A DNA stretch of 64,000 nucleotides, from positions 248,001 through 312,000 of the forward strand of contig NZ_CP045292.1 of assembly GCF_009363055.1 (NCBI RefSeq), written 5' to 3'. The stretch is from Flavobacterium haoranii (GTDB lineage Bacteria; Bacteroidota; Bacteroidia; Flavobacteriales; Flavobacteriaceae). The notes under the pieces are model-generated. The model did not search any database. It saw only the letters and a program-made list of their open reading frames with translations, and was not told where the DNA came from. Below, piece by piece: positions 26,732-36,151 of the stretch; position 1 is the first letter of the stretch; every line of letters starts with the position of its first letter. The position numbers were made by a program, and so were the translations under genes.

Positions 26732-28693
26732 ATGAAAAAACATAACCTAGTATTATTAGTATTAGTTTTATTTTCAACGCAATTGTTTTCTCAAAAAGCA
26801 CTTTTTAAAATTGATGATAAACCTTTTTATACAGATGAATTTTTAAGGGTTTACAACAAAAACTTAGATTTAGTAAAAGACGAATCTCAAAAAGATTTAA
26901 ATGCTTATCTAGATCTTTACATAGGTTATAAATTAAAAGTAGAGAAAGCTAAAAAATTAGGTTTACAAAACGAAGAAAAATATAAAGGAGAGTTAAATTC
27001 ATATAGAACTCAACTTGCTAAAACATATTTAAATGATGTAAAAGTTACCAAACAACTTGTTGATGAGGCTTATGATAGAATGAAACAAGAGGTAAAAGCA
27101 TCACATATTTTAGTTCTAATTAAAGATGGCGCTTTACCAAAAGATACTTTAGATTCATACAAAAGGATTTCCGATTTAAGAAATAGAATTTTAAAAGGTG
27201 AAAAGTTTGATGAGGTTGCTAAAAAATTCTCTGAAGATCCTTCAGCAAAAACAAATGGTGGCGATTTAGGTTATTTTTCGGCTTTCAAAATGGTTTATCC
27301 ATTCGAAAATGAAGCCTTCAATACGCCTGTTGGTGGAATTTCAAAAATTTTCAGAACACGTTTTGGTTATCATATTTTAAGAGTTGATGATAAAAGACCA
27401 AACAGAGGTGAAGTAACAGTTGCTCATATTATGTTATTGAATCCAAAAGATGCAAATCCTGAAAAAGAAGCAGAAGTTAAAAATACTATTGACGATATTT
27501 ATAAAAAAATACAACAAGGTGAAAGTTTTGAAGCTTTAGCAAATCAATTTTCAGATGATAAATCAACATCAACAAACGGTGGAAAATTACAACGTTTTGC
27601 TTCAGGACAATTAACTTCACAAGAATTTGAAAATGTTGCATTTTCTTTAAAAGAAAAAGGCGAAATTTCTCAACCATTTCAATCACAATTCGGTTGGCAT
27701 ATTGTAAAGTTAATCGATAAATTTCCAGTAAAATCTTTAGAAGAAGTTCAGTCAGAGCTTGAAAATAAAGTTAAAAAAGACGAGCGTTCTATTTTAATTA
27801 CAAATTCGCTAGCAAAAAAATTACAATCAAAATATTCAATTGAGAAAAACAACAAATTGTATGCACAAGTAGTTAAAGCAGTTTCAGAAGATTTTTATAA
27901 ACAATCTTGGGAAAGACCAACAGATGTAAAAAGTTTTAATGAATCGTTATTAACAATTGATAAAAAGAAGAAATTCTCAGCTAACGACTTTTTAGAGTTT
28001 GTAGAAACGCAACAAAAATTACACATTCAAACGCGTCCAGTTACTACTTTAGTTGATGAATTATATGAAAAATGGTTCGAAAATGAATTGTTGAAGTATT
28101 ATGACGACAATTTAGAAAATGAAATTCCAGAGTTTAGATATGTAATGGACGAATATAGAGACGGACTTTTATTGTTCGACTTAATGGAAAAAGAAATTTG
28201 GGATAAAGCAAAAACAGATAGTATTGGTCTTGAAAAATTCTATAACATGAACAAGGCTAACTATATGTGGAAAAAGCGTTTCGATGTAGATATTTATTCT
28301 TCAACAGATGAAAAAATAGTTGCTAAAGCGCAAAATTATATCAAGAAAGGAAAGTCTATTGAGTACATTAAAGAGAAGTTAAACAAAGATGGTAAAGTAA
28401 ATATTATGGTGAAATCAGGTATTTATGAAGAAGATTATGATGTTTTACCAGAATTAAAACCAACTAAAAAAGGAACTTCAGATGTTGTTAAAAAAGGAGA
28501 ATATTTCTTTGTTGCAAATGTGAAAGAAATTAAACCAGAAACAACTAAAACTATTGAAGAATGTAAAGGTAAATTGATAAGTGATTACCAACAATATTTG
28601 GAAAACAATTGGGTTTCTGATCTTAAAAAAGAATTTAAAGTTTCGGTAGATAATAATGTTTTTGACGAAGTTAAAAGTCAAGTAAAAAAATAA
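26732..28693 (+). CDS. Periplasmic peptidyl-prolyl isomerase with two rotamase domains
   Basis: A 653-residue exported PpiC/SurA-type protein. The signal peptide (KKHNLVLLVLVLFSTQLFSQ) supports the ATG at 26732; an in-frame TTG 66 bases upstream lies ahead of the -7 box. An N-terminal helical chaperone segment is followed by two parvulin domains: ASHILVLIKDG ... GGDLGYFSAFKMVYPFE and VAHIMLLNPKD ... GGKLQRFASGQL, both with FGYH/FGWHI motifs. It likely chaperones outer membrane proteins. It is the first gene of a three-gene operon of related proteins. Confidence 0.88.
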   Translation: MKKHNLVLLVLVLFSTQLFSQKALFKIDDKPFYTDEFLRVYNKNLDLVKDESQKDLNAYLDLYIGYKLKVEKAKKLGLQNEEKYKGELNSYRTQLAKTYLNDVKVTKQLVDEAYDRMKQEVKASHILVLIKDGALPKDTLDSYKRISDLRNRILKGEKFDEVAKKFSEDPSAKTNGGDLGYFSAFKMVYPFENEAFNTPVGGISKIFRTRFGYHILRVDDKRPNRGEVTVAHIMLLNPKDANPEKEAEVKNTIDDIYKKIQQGESFEALANQFSDDKSTSTNGGKLQRFASGQLTSQEFENVAFSLKEKGEISQPFQSQFGWHIVKLIDKFPVKSLEEVQSELENKVKKDERSILITNSLAKKLQSKYSIEKNNKLYAQVVKAVSEDFYKQSWERPTDVKSFNESLLTIDKKKKFSANDFLEFVETQQKLHIQTRPVTTLVDELYEKWFENELLKYYDDNLENEIPEFRYVMDEYRDGLLLFDLMEKEIWDKAKTDSIGLEKFYNMNKANYMWKKRFDVDIYSSTDEKIVAKAQNYIKKGKSIEYIKEKLNKDGKVNIMVKSGIYEEDYDVLPELKPTKKGTSDVVKKGEYFFVANVKEIKPETTKTIEECKGKLISDYQQYLENNWVSDLKKEFKVSVDNNVFDEVKSQVKK

Positions 28694-29541
28694 TGAAGAA
28701 GTTTTTAATCGTTACAATTATTTTATCTTTTGTTTCTTGTGAGTATTTCAAAAAACCGCAGGAACCTAAAGCTGTAGCGAGAGTTGGTGACCAATTTTTA
28801 TATCAAGAAGATATTCAAAATTTAGTACCAAAAGGAACTTCAAAAAAGGATAGTATTGCTATTGTAAAAGCTTTTATTGATAATTGGGCGACACAAAAAA
28901 TACTTTTAGAAGCAGCTGAAAAAAATTTGAATGATGATCAAATCGAAGAGTTTAACGTTTTAATTGATCAGTATAAAACCGATTTATATACAAGAGCCTA
29001 CTTAGAACAACTTGTAGTGCGACAAATTGATACAGTTGTTTCAGACGCTCAAATAAATGAGTATTATGAAGCTAACAAGCAATTTTTTAAAAATTCTAGC
29101 GAACTGGTAAAACTACGTTATATTAATTTAGTTAAAGAAAATCCAAAATTTGATAAAATTAAAACAAAGTTTAGTTCCTTTACACCCAAAGATAAAAAAG
29201 AACTAGCCGATTTAGCAGTTCAATTTAAAAGTTATGCATTTAACGATTCGGTTTGGGTAGATATTAATCAAGTTTATGAAAAACTACCTTTTATAAATGC
29301 CGATAATAAAACACAATATATAAGTGATGGAATAAATTATCAATATCCAGATTCTACAACCATGTGGCTGGTTAAAGTAAAACAAGTTTTACCAAAAGAT
29401 AGTCCAACACCTTTACAATTTGTAAAGCCCACAATAAAACAAGTAATTATTAACAAAAGAAAATTAGAATTAATACAAAAGCTGCAAAAGGAAATTACTG
29501 ATGACGCGATTAAAGATGATAAATATGAAATTTATAAATAA
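28693..29541 (+). CDS. PpiC/SurA_N-like lipoprotein chaperone
   Basis: A 282-residue predicted lipoprotein (lipobox SFVSC at about residues 12-16). It starts on the last base of the upstream stop (TAATG). The helical region around IEEFNVLIDQYKTDLYTRAY resembles SurA N-terminal and PpiC-associated domains; I see no complete parvulin domain. It probably assists the two flanking rotamases in outer membrane protein folding. Confidence 0.72.
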   Translation: MKKFLIVTIILSFVSCEYFKKPQEPKAVARVGDQFLYQEDIQNLVPKGTSKKDSIAIVKAFIDNWATQKILLEAAEKNLNDDQIEEFNVLIDQYKTDLYTRAYLEQLVVRQIDTVVSDAQINEYYEANKQFFKNSSELVKLRYINLVKENPKFDKIKTKFSSFTPKDKKELADLAVQFKSYAFNDSVWVDINQVYEKLPFINADNKTQYISDGINYQYPDSTTMWLVKVKQVLPKDSPTPLQFVKPTIKQVIINKRKLELIQKLQKEITDDAIKDDKYEIYK

Positions 29542-30874
29542 ATTATTTGCCCTTACCCTTTTATTTACAACTGTTACATTTGCTCAACCTAAAAAAACTA
29601 AAATTGACGGAGTTATTGGAGTTGTAGGAGAATATGTAATTTTAGACTCTGATATTGACTTAGAATACATTCAATTAAAAGCACAAGGAGTAGATATTAA
29701 AAATATTACACGTTGCGAACTTTTCGGAAAATCACTTGAGGATAAATTATATGCACACCAAGCTATTCAAGATAGTATTGTAGTTACAGATCAAGAAGTT
29801 ACTGATTTCATGGGTCAACAAATCGATGCTATGGTAGAGCAAGTAGGTTCTATGGATAAAGTAATTAAATTCTATAATAAAAAAGATGAAGCCGATTTCA
29901 AAAGTTATTTCTTTGACGTTATTAAAATGAATAAATTAACGTCTCAAATGCAAAAGAAAATTATTGATGAAGTTGAGATTACACCAGAAGAAGTACGTAA
30001 TTTCTTTAAAGAAATTCCAGAAGATGAGAAACCTGTTTTTGGTGCTGAAGTAGAAGTAGCTCAAATCGTTATTAAACCTAAAGTAACAGAAGAAGAAAGA
30101 AAAAAAGTTATCGATAAGTTAAAGGAAATTCGTCAAGATGTACTAAACGGCTCAAGTTTCTTTACAAAAGCAGTTTTATTTTCTCAAGATCCAGGTTCTA
30201 GTTCAAATGGTGGTTATTATAAAATGAATAGAAAAACACCTTTTGTAAAAGAATTTAAAGATGTAGCTTTTAGTTTGAATGAAGGTGAAATTTCAGAACC
30301 TTTTGAAACAGATTTTGGTTTCCATATTATTTATGTAGAAAAAATTAAAGGGCAAGAAATTGAGCTGAGACACATTTTAATTGCACCTAAAGTTTCTAAT
30401 GAAGCTGTTGCTGAAGCAAAAGTTGAAGTGGAAAAAATTAGAGAGAAAATTGTTAATGGCGAAATCACTTTTTCAGATGCTGCTAAATCATCATCAGATG
30501 AAAAAGAAACAAAAAATAATGGAGGCGTTTTATTTAATCCTAGAACCATGGAAACTAAGTTCGAGTTAACTAAAATGGATCCAGCTTTATACAACCAAAT
30601 TGTTGATTTAAAAGTGGGCGAAATTTCACAACCTATTTACGATCAAGATGAAAGAGGAAATAAATACTATAAAATTCTAACAGTAAATAGTAAACTTCCA
30701 GAGCATAAAGCAGACTATGCTAACGATTATTTAAAAATTAAAGAATTAGCGCTTAAAGACAAACAAATCAAAGCAATTTCTAAGTGGATGGATGAAAAAA
30801 TTCAAGAAACTTATGTAAAAATTGACAAAGAATACCAAGAATGTGATTTTACTAATAACTGGTTGAAAAAATAA
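29525..30874 (+). CDS. SurA-like periplasmic peptidyl-prolyl isomerase
   Basis: A 449-residue exported protein. The ATG at 29525 gives a good signal peptide (KFINKLFALTLLFTTVTFAQ) and overlaps the upstream gene by 17 bases. The SurA N-terminal domain (IDGVIGVVGEYVILDSDIDL) is clear, followed by two parvulin domains (VEVAQIVIKPK ... DFGFHIIYVE and LRHILIAPKVS ... GGVLFNPRTM). In Bacteroidetes such proteins deliver outer membrane proteins to the BAM complex. A terminator follows directly. Confidence 0.88.
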   Translation: MKFINKLFALTLLFTTVTFAQPKKTKIDGVIGVVGEYVILDSDIDLEYIQLKAQGVDIKNITRCELFGKSLEDKLYAHQAIQDSIVVTDQEVTDFMGQQIDAMVEQVGSMDKVIKFYNKKDEADFKSYFFDVIKMNKLTSQMQKKIIDEVEITPEEVRNFFKEIPEDEKPVFGAEVEVAQIVIKPKVTEEERKKVIDKLKEIRQDVLNGSSFFTKAVLFSQDPGSSSNGGYYKMNRKTPFVKEFKDVAFSLNEGEISEPFETDFGFHIIYVEKIKGQEIELRHILIAPKVSNEAVAEAKVEVEKIREKIVNGEITFSDAAKSSSDEKETKNNGGVLFNPRTMETKFELTKMDPALYNQIVDLKVGEISQPIYDQDERGNKYYKILTVNSKLPEHKADYANDYLKIKELALKDKQIKAISKWMDEKIQETYVKIDKEYQECDFTNNWLKK

Positions 30875-30876
30875 AA

Positions 30877-30905
30877 AAAAGCCCTTCATTTGAAGGGCTT
30901 TTTTT
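30877..30905 (+). terminator. Rho-independent terminator of the SurA-like operon
   Basis: Perfect stem AAGCCCTTCA / TGAAGGGCTT with a TT loop, flanked by A and T runs. Confidence 0.9.
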
Positions 30906-30933
30906 ATTAAATTGGTCGTTTAAAAATAAATTT

Positions 30934-31887
30934 ATGTCTGACGTAGCAACAATCCAACATTTAGTAGAAAAACAAAAGCAGTTAAAAGCAGAAATTAGAA
31001 AAGTAATTGTTGGACAAGATGAAGTTGTAAATCAAATTGTTTTAAGTGTTTTTTCAGGTGGTCATGCACTTTTAATTGGTGTTCCGGGTTTAGCTAAAAC
31101 ATTAATGGTAAACACTATTGCACAAGCTTTAGGATTGAATTTTAAAAGAATTCAGTTTACACCCGATTTGATGCCTTCAGATATTTTGGGAAGTGAGATA
31201 TTAGATGAAAATAGGACTTTTAAATTTATAAAAGGGCCAATTTTCTCAAACATTATTTTAGCTGATGAGATTAATAGAACGCCGCCAAAAACCCAAGCAG
31301 CACTTTTAGAAGCCATGCAAGAAAGAGCGGTAACAGTTGCCGGACATCATTATAAATTAGATTTACCTTACTTCGTTTTAGCAACTCAAAATCCAATTGA
31401 GCAAGAAGGAACTTATCCATTACCAGAAGCGCAATTAGACCGATTTATGTTTGCAATTAAACTAGATTATCCTTCATTCGAAGAAGAAATTCAAGTTGTA
31501 AAAGCTACTACAACTGATGTTAAAGTAAAAGTTGATGCATTGTTTACTGCAGATGAAATTGTGAATTTTCAAAATGTAATTAGAAAAATTCCAGTGGCCG
31601 ATAATGTTATTGAATATGCAGTGACTCTAGTTAGTAAAACACGTCCTGATAATAAATTAGCACCGGATTTTGTAAAAACTTATATCGATTGGGGTGCAGG
31701 ACCTCGAGCTTCTCAAAATTTAATTTTAGCCGCAAAAACACAAGCTGCTTTAAATGGAAAATTTTCTCCAGATATTGAAGATGTTCAAGCGGTAGCAACT
31801 GGGATTTTAAGACATCGTATTGTGAAAAATTATAAAGCTGATGCTGAAGGAATTTCTGTTGAAGAATTAATTAAGAAATTATTTTAG
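30934..31887 (+). CDS. MoxR family AAA+ ATPase
   Basis: A 317-residue cytoplasmic AAA+ protein. Visible are the Walker A (LIGVPGLAKTLM), Walker B (NIILADEINRTPPKTQAALLE), sensor 1 (VLATQNPIEQEGTYPLPEAQ) and sensor 2 region (WGAGPRASQNLIL). MoxR ATPases remodel metalloenzymes or membrane complexes, usually with VWA-domain partners, but none is encoded beside it here. Confidence 0.92.
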   Translation: MSDVATIQHLVEKQKQLKAEIRKVIVGQDEVVNQIVLSVFSGGHALLIGVPGLAKTLMVNTIAQALGLNFKRIQFTPDLMPSDILGSEILDENRTFKFIKGPIFSNIILADEINRTPPKTQAALLEAMQERAVTVAGHHYKLDLPYFVLATQNPIEQEGTYPLPEAQLDRFMFAIKLDYPSFEEEIQVVKATTTDVKVKVDALFTADEIVNFQNVIRKIPVADNVIEYAVTLVSKTRPDNKLAPDFVKTYIDWGAGPRASQNLILAAKTQAALNGKFSPDIEDVQAVATGILRHRIVKNYKADAEGISVEELIKKLF

Positions 31888-31909
31888 TAGTTAAAATTCA
31901 AGCTAATTA

Positions 31910-33025
31910 ATGAACAATGTTGAAAACGCAAATGATAAAAGAATTTTTGGTTTAGATGTAATTCGTGCATCTGCAATATTTTTTGTTTTCTTTTCACATA
32001 TTCATTATTTAATTGGTTCCAATAATGAATTATTAATTTCATTAAGTGGAATTTTTGGATATTTTGGAGTTGAATTATTTTTTGGATTAAGCGGATTTTT
32101 AATTGGCTCTATTTTAATTAATCTTTATCTCGAAGAAAAATTTAATTTAACAACAATTATTTCTTTTTTGAAAAGAAGATGGTTAAGAACGCTTCCTAAC
32201 TATTATTTAGTATTATTTCTTAATATTATGATTGCGTTATATTTTGAATTTAATCTTGATAATTGGTTTAAATATTTACTCTTCTTTCAAAATTTTTATG
32301 ATTATTCTATTACTTTTTTTACAGAATCTTGGAGTTTATCTATTGAAGAATTTGCTTATTTATTTTCGCCAATAATTTTATTTACAATTCATAAGTTTTC
32401 TAATAACAAGAAATGGAGTTTTTTAACAAGTATCTTGTTGCTCATTATTACAGTTCACTTTTTTAGATATTTCAATTATCTCAACAGCAATATAAAAGAT
32501 TTGTTTATTTGGAACGAAAGTGTAAAAGCAGTTGTTGTTTATAGATTAGATGCGATCCTTTTTGGGTTTTTAGCAGCTTGGTTTATAAAGTTTTACAAAA
32601 ATGAAATTGGAAAATTTAAAATGTTATTATTGCTAATAGCAATCCTTTTATTTTTTGTTCAATTTTTTCAATTAAGCCAAATTCTGACTATTCAAAATAC
32701 TAGTTTATATTTTAATGTGTTTTATTTTACTTTAACTTCAATCACAATTTTGTGTTTGTTGCCATTTTTTATTCTTTGGAAAAGAACTTCTAATATTATT
32801 GGTAAAAGTATTACTTGGGTAAGTAAAATATCATACAGTATTTACCTATTGCATTATAGTGTAATTTCTGTTTTACTGAAGTTTTTTATTTTAAATTCAA
32901 AATTGATAATCAGTGATGCTGTCTTAATAGCTAGCTATACTATTTTAACAACTTTTTTTTCATTCCTATTATACCAATTTTTTGAAAAACCAATTTTAAA
33001 TTGGAGAGACAAAATAAGGAAATAG
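31910..33025 (+). CDS. Acyltransferase family 3 (OafA/YrhL-like) membrane protein
   Basis: A 371-residue polytopic protein with about ten membrane segments. The N-terminal LDVIRASAIFFVFFSHIHYL holds the conserved R and H of acyltransferase 3 proteins, followed by GYFGVELFFGLSGFLIG and the later W-S-L-S-I-E-E motif. Such enzymes acetylate surface glycans. The gene is noticeably more AT-rich than its neighbours and sits 22 bases after moxR, with no functional link to the aconitases downstream, so it may be a late insertion. Confidence 0.88.
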   Translation: MNNVENANDKRIFGLDVIRASAIFFVFFSHIHYLIGSNNELLISLSGIFGYFGVELFFGLSGFLIGSILINLYLEEKFNLTTIISFLKRRWLRTLPNYYLVLFLNIMIALYFEFNLDNWFKYLLFFQNFYDYSITFFTESWSLSIEEFAYLFSPIILFTIHKFSNNKKWSFLTSILLLIITVHFFRYFNYLNSNIKDLFIWNESVKAVVVYRLDAILFGFLAAWFIKFYKNEIGKFKMLLLLIAILLFFVQFFQLSQILTIQNTSLYFNVFYFTLTSITILCLLPFFILWKRTSNIIGKSITWVSKISYSIYLLHYSVISVLLKFFILNSKLIISDAVLIASYTILTTFFSFLLYQFFEKPILNWRDKIRK

Positions 33026-33207
33026 CATATTTTTAATCCTCTATTTGTCAATTTGATAATTTAAAGTCTTGAAATTGATAATCTATCAATAAAAAACAAA
33101 AAAGCTTTGTTTTGTTGAAAAATATTCATCAAAATAGAATCTTTATAAATAAATATTCTTTGATTTTCTCGTTTTATTAAAAATTTTTAAATCTCATTAA
33201 GATTTTA

Positions 33208-33215
33208 TAAATTTG
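33208..33215 (+). promoter_or_regulatory. -7 promoter element of acnB
   Basis: TAAATTTG matches TAnnTTTG, 39 bases before the acnB start. The rest of the 229-base gap before acnB is AT-rich and shows no other clear signal. Confidence 0.55.
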
Positions 33216-33254
33216 GCATTCAAAATTTACTAACACTATAACATATTAATAAGT

Positions 33255-36044
33255 ATGGATTCTGATATTCAAAAGAATGTTTACAACGATTACATCAAGG
33301 AAATAGAAGAACGTAAAACACAAGGTCTTCATCCCAAACCTATCGATGGTGCAGAATTATTAGACGCAATTATTGCACAAATTAAAGATTCAAATAGCAC
33401 AAATCGCGAAGATTCACTTAAGTTTTTTATCTATAATACTTTACCTGGAACTACTCCAGCAGCTGGTGTTAAAGCAAAATTTTTAAAAGAAATTATTATT
33501 GGCGAGTCAGTAGTAAGTGAAATTACACCTGTTTTTGCTTTCGAATTGTTGTCTCACATGAAAGGTGGTCCTTCAATTGAAGTATTACTAGATTTAGCTT
33601 TAGGTAATGAAGAAGTTATTGCAAAACAAGCGGCTGAAGTTTTAAAAACTCAGGTATTTTTATACGATGCTGATATGGCGCGTTTAAAAGAAGCTTTTGA
33701 AAAAGGCAATGCTGTAGCTAAAGCTATTTTAGAAAGTTATGCAAAAGCAGAGTTCTTTACAAAACTTCCTGAAGTAGCGGAAGAAATTAAAGTAGTTACT
33801 TTTGTTGCTGGCGAAGGAGATATCTCAACCGATTTACTTTCTCCTGGTAACCAAGCGCACTCGCGTTCTGACCGTGAATTACACGGAAAATGTATGATTA
33901 CGCCTGAAGCTCAAGCAGAAATTAAAGCGTTACAAGCACAACATCCAGATAAATCAGTAATGTTAATTGCTGAAAAAGGTACAATGGGTGTAGGTTCTTC
34001 ACGTATGTCTGGGGTTAACAACGTAGCACTTTGGACAGGAAAACAAGCAAGTCCTTATGTGCCTTTTGTAAACTTTGCTCCAATCGTAGGTGGTACAAAC
34101 GGAATTTCCCCAATTTTCTTAACTACAGTTGACGTAACAGGTGGAATCGGAATCGATTTAAAAAACTGGGTTAAAAAAACAGATGCAAACGGAGAATTAG
34201 TTCGCGATGAAAATGGAGAGCCAATTTTAGAGCAAGTATATTCAGTTGCTACAGGTACAGTTTTAACTATCAATACCAAAACAAAAAAATTATATAATGG
34301 AGATAAAGAATTGATTGATATATCAAAAGCTTTCACTCCTCAAAAAATGGAATTTATCAAAGCAGGTGGTTCTTATGCTATCGTATTTGGTAAAAAACTA
34401 CAAACATTTGCTGCAAAAACTCTAGGAATTGAAGCTCCAGTTGTATTTGCTCCTTCAAAAGAAATTTCAATCGAAGGCCAAGGACTTACAGCGGTAGAAA
34501 AAATCTTCAACAGAAATGCAGTAGGAACTACTCCAGGAAAAGTATTGCATGCAGGATCAGATGTTCGAGTAGAAGTAAATATTGTAGGTTCTCAAGATAC
34601 AACAGGTTTAATGACTGCCCAAGAGTTAGAATCTATGGCGGCTACAACAATTTCACCTATTGTTGACGGAGCTTATCAATCAGGTTGTCATACCGCTTCA
34701 GTTTGGGATAAAAAAGCACAAACCAATATTCCGAAGTTGATGAAATTTATGAACGATTTCGGGTTAATTACGGCTCGTGACCCAAAAGGAGTGTATCATT
34801 CAATGACCGACGTTATTCACAAAGTTTTAAATGATATTACGGTTGATGAGTGGGCAATTATTATTGGAGGTGACTCTCATACTCGTATGTCAAAAGGTGT
34901 TGCGTTCGGTGCAGATTCAGGAACTGTCGCGCTTGCTTTAGCAACTGGTGAGGCTTCTATGCCAATTCCAGAATCAGTAAAAGTAACATTTAAGGGGGAA
35001 ATGAAATCGTATATGGATTTCCGCGATGTCGTTCACGCTACACAAGCTCAAATGTTGCACCAATTTGGGGGTGAAAACGTATTCCAAGGTAGAGTTATTG
35101 AAGTTCACATTGGAACATTAACTGCAGACCAAGCGTTTACATTTACTGACTGGACTGCTGAAATGAAAGCAAAAGCTTCAATCTGTATTTCTGAAGACGC
35201 TACTTTAATTGAATCATTAGAAATTGCTAAAGGTAGAATCCAAATCATGATCGATAAGGGCATGGATAATGCTAAAGGTGTATTGAAAGGTTTAATTGAA
35301 AAAGCAGATAAGAGAATTGCTGAAATTCAGTCGGGATCAAAACCTGCTTTAACGCCAGATGCTAATGCTAAATATTATGCTGAAGTAGTGGTTGATTTGG
35401 ATCAAATTGCAGAACCTATGATCGCTGACCCAGATGTAAATAATATCGATGTTTCTAAACGTTATACGCACGATACCATCAGACCATTATCATATTATGG
35501 TGGAGATAAAAAAGTAGATCTTGGATTCATCGGATCTTGTATGGTACACAAAGGCGATATGAAAATCTTAGCTCAGATGCTGAAAAATATTGAGAAACAA
35601 CAAGGTAAAGTGGAATTCAAAGCGCCTTTAGTTGTTGCTCCTCCAACATACAACATCGTTGATGAATTAAAAGCAGAAGGTGATTGGGAAGTGTTACAAA
35701 AATATTCAGGTTTTGAATTTGATGATAATGCACCAAAAGCTATTGCGCGTACAGAATACGAAAACATGTTGTATTTAGAGCGTCCAGGTTGTAACCTTTG
35801 TATGGGTAACCAAGAAAAAGCTGCTAAAGGAGATACAGTTATGGCAACATCTACACGTTTATTCCAAGGAAGAGTTGTAGAAGATTCTGCTGAGAAAAAA
35901 GGAGAATCGTTACTATCTTCAACACCAGTTGTTGTCTTGTCAACAATTTTAGGAAGAACTCCTAATATTGAAGAATATACTGCAGCTGTTGATGGTATTA
36001 ACTTGACAAAGTTTGCGCCACCGCACAAACAATTAGTTAGATAA
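33255..36044 (+). CDS. acnB: Bifunctional aconitate hydratase 2 / 2-methylisocitrate dehydratase
   Basis: A 929-residue AcnB-type aconitase of the TCA cycle. The N-terminal HEAT-like domain (NDYIKEIEERKTQGLHPKPI, FIYNTLPGTTPAAGVKAKFL) is specific to AcnB. Later regions include GGDSHTRMSKGVAFGADSG and the iron-sulfur ligands: one Cys in GFIGSCMVHKGDMK and two in GCNLCMGNQEKAAKGD. It is followed by a terminator and then a second, unrelated-type aconitase. Confidence 0.95.
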   Translation: MDSDIQKNVYNDYIKEIEERKTQGLHPKPIDGAELLDAIIAQIKDSNSTNREDSLKFFIYNTLPGTTPAAGVKAKFLKEIIIGESVVSEITPVFAFELLSHMKGGPSIEVLLDLALGNEEVIAKQAAEVLKTQVFLYDADMARLKEAFEKGNAVAKAILESYAKAEFFTKLPEVAEEIKVVTFVAGEGDISTDLLSPGNQAHSRSDRELHGKCMITPEAQAEIKALQAQHPDKSVMLIAEKGTMGVGSSRMSGVNNVALWTGKQASPYVPFVNFAPIVGGTNGISPIFLTTVDVTGGIGIDLKNWVKKTDANGELVRDENGEPILEQVYSVATGTVLTINTKTKKLYNGDKELIDISKAFTPQKMEFIKAGGSYAIVFGKKLQTFAAKTLGIEAPVVFAPSKEISIEGQGLTAVEKIFNRNAVGTTPGKVLHAGSDVRVEVNIVGSQDTTGLMTAQELESMAATTISPIVDGAYQSGCHTASVWDKKAQTNIPKLMKFMNDFGLITARDPKGVYHSMTDVIHKVLNDITVDEWAIIIGGDSHTRMSKGVAFGADSGTVALALATGEASMPIPESVKVTFKGEMKSYMDFRDVVHATQAQMLHQFGGENVFQGRVIEVHIGTLTADQAFTFTDWTAEMKAKASICISEDATLIESLEIAKGRIQIMIDKGMDNAKGVLKGLIEKADKRIAEIQSGSKPALTPDANAKYYAEVVVDLDQIAEPMIADPDVNNIDVSKRYTHDTIRPLSYYGGDKKVDLGFIGSCMVHKGDMKILAQMLKNIEKQQGKVEFKAPLVVAPPTYNIVDELKAEGDWEVLQKYSGFEFDDNAPKAIARTEYENMLYLERPGCNLCMGNQEKAAKGDTVMATSTRLFQGRVVEDSAEKKGESLLSSTPVVVLSTILGRTPNIEEYTAAVDGINLTKFAPPHKQLVR

Positions 36045-36056
36045 TTAATATAAGTT

Positions 36057-36086
36057 AAGCCTGAGTTAAAACTCAGGCTTTTTTTT
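36057..36086 (+). terminator. Rho-independent terminator of acnB
   Basis: Perfect 10-bp stem AAGCCTGAGT / ACTCAGGCTT followed by a T run. Confidence 0.9.
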
Positions 36087-36151
36087 AGTGGTTGCCAATT
36101 TTTTCGTAAATTGTGTTTTCAAATTAACTAACAAAATAAGATATATTAAGT

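Noticed and set aside
33026-33254. Search for an RNA element in the 229-base gap before acnB
   Set aside because: Only a -7 box and AT-rich sequence are visible; no stable hairpin or known riboswitch core was seen.
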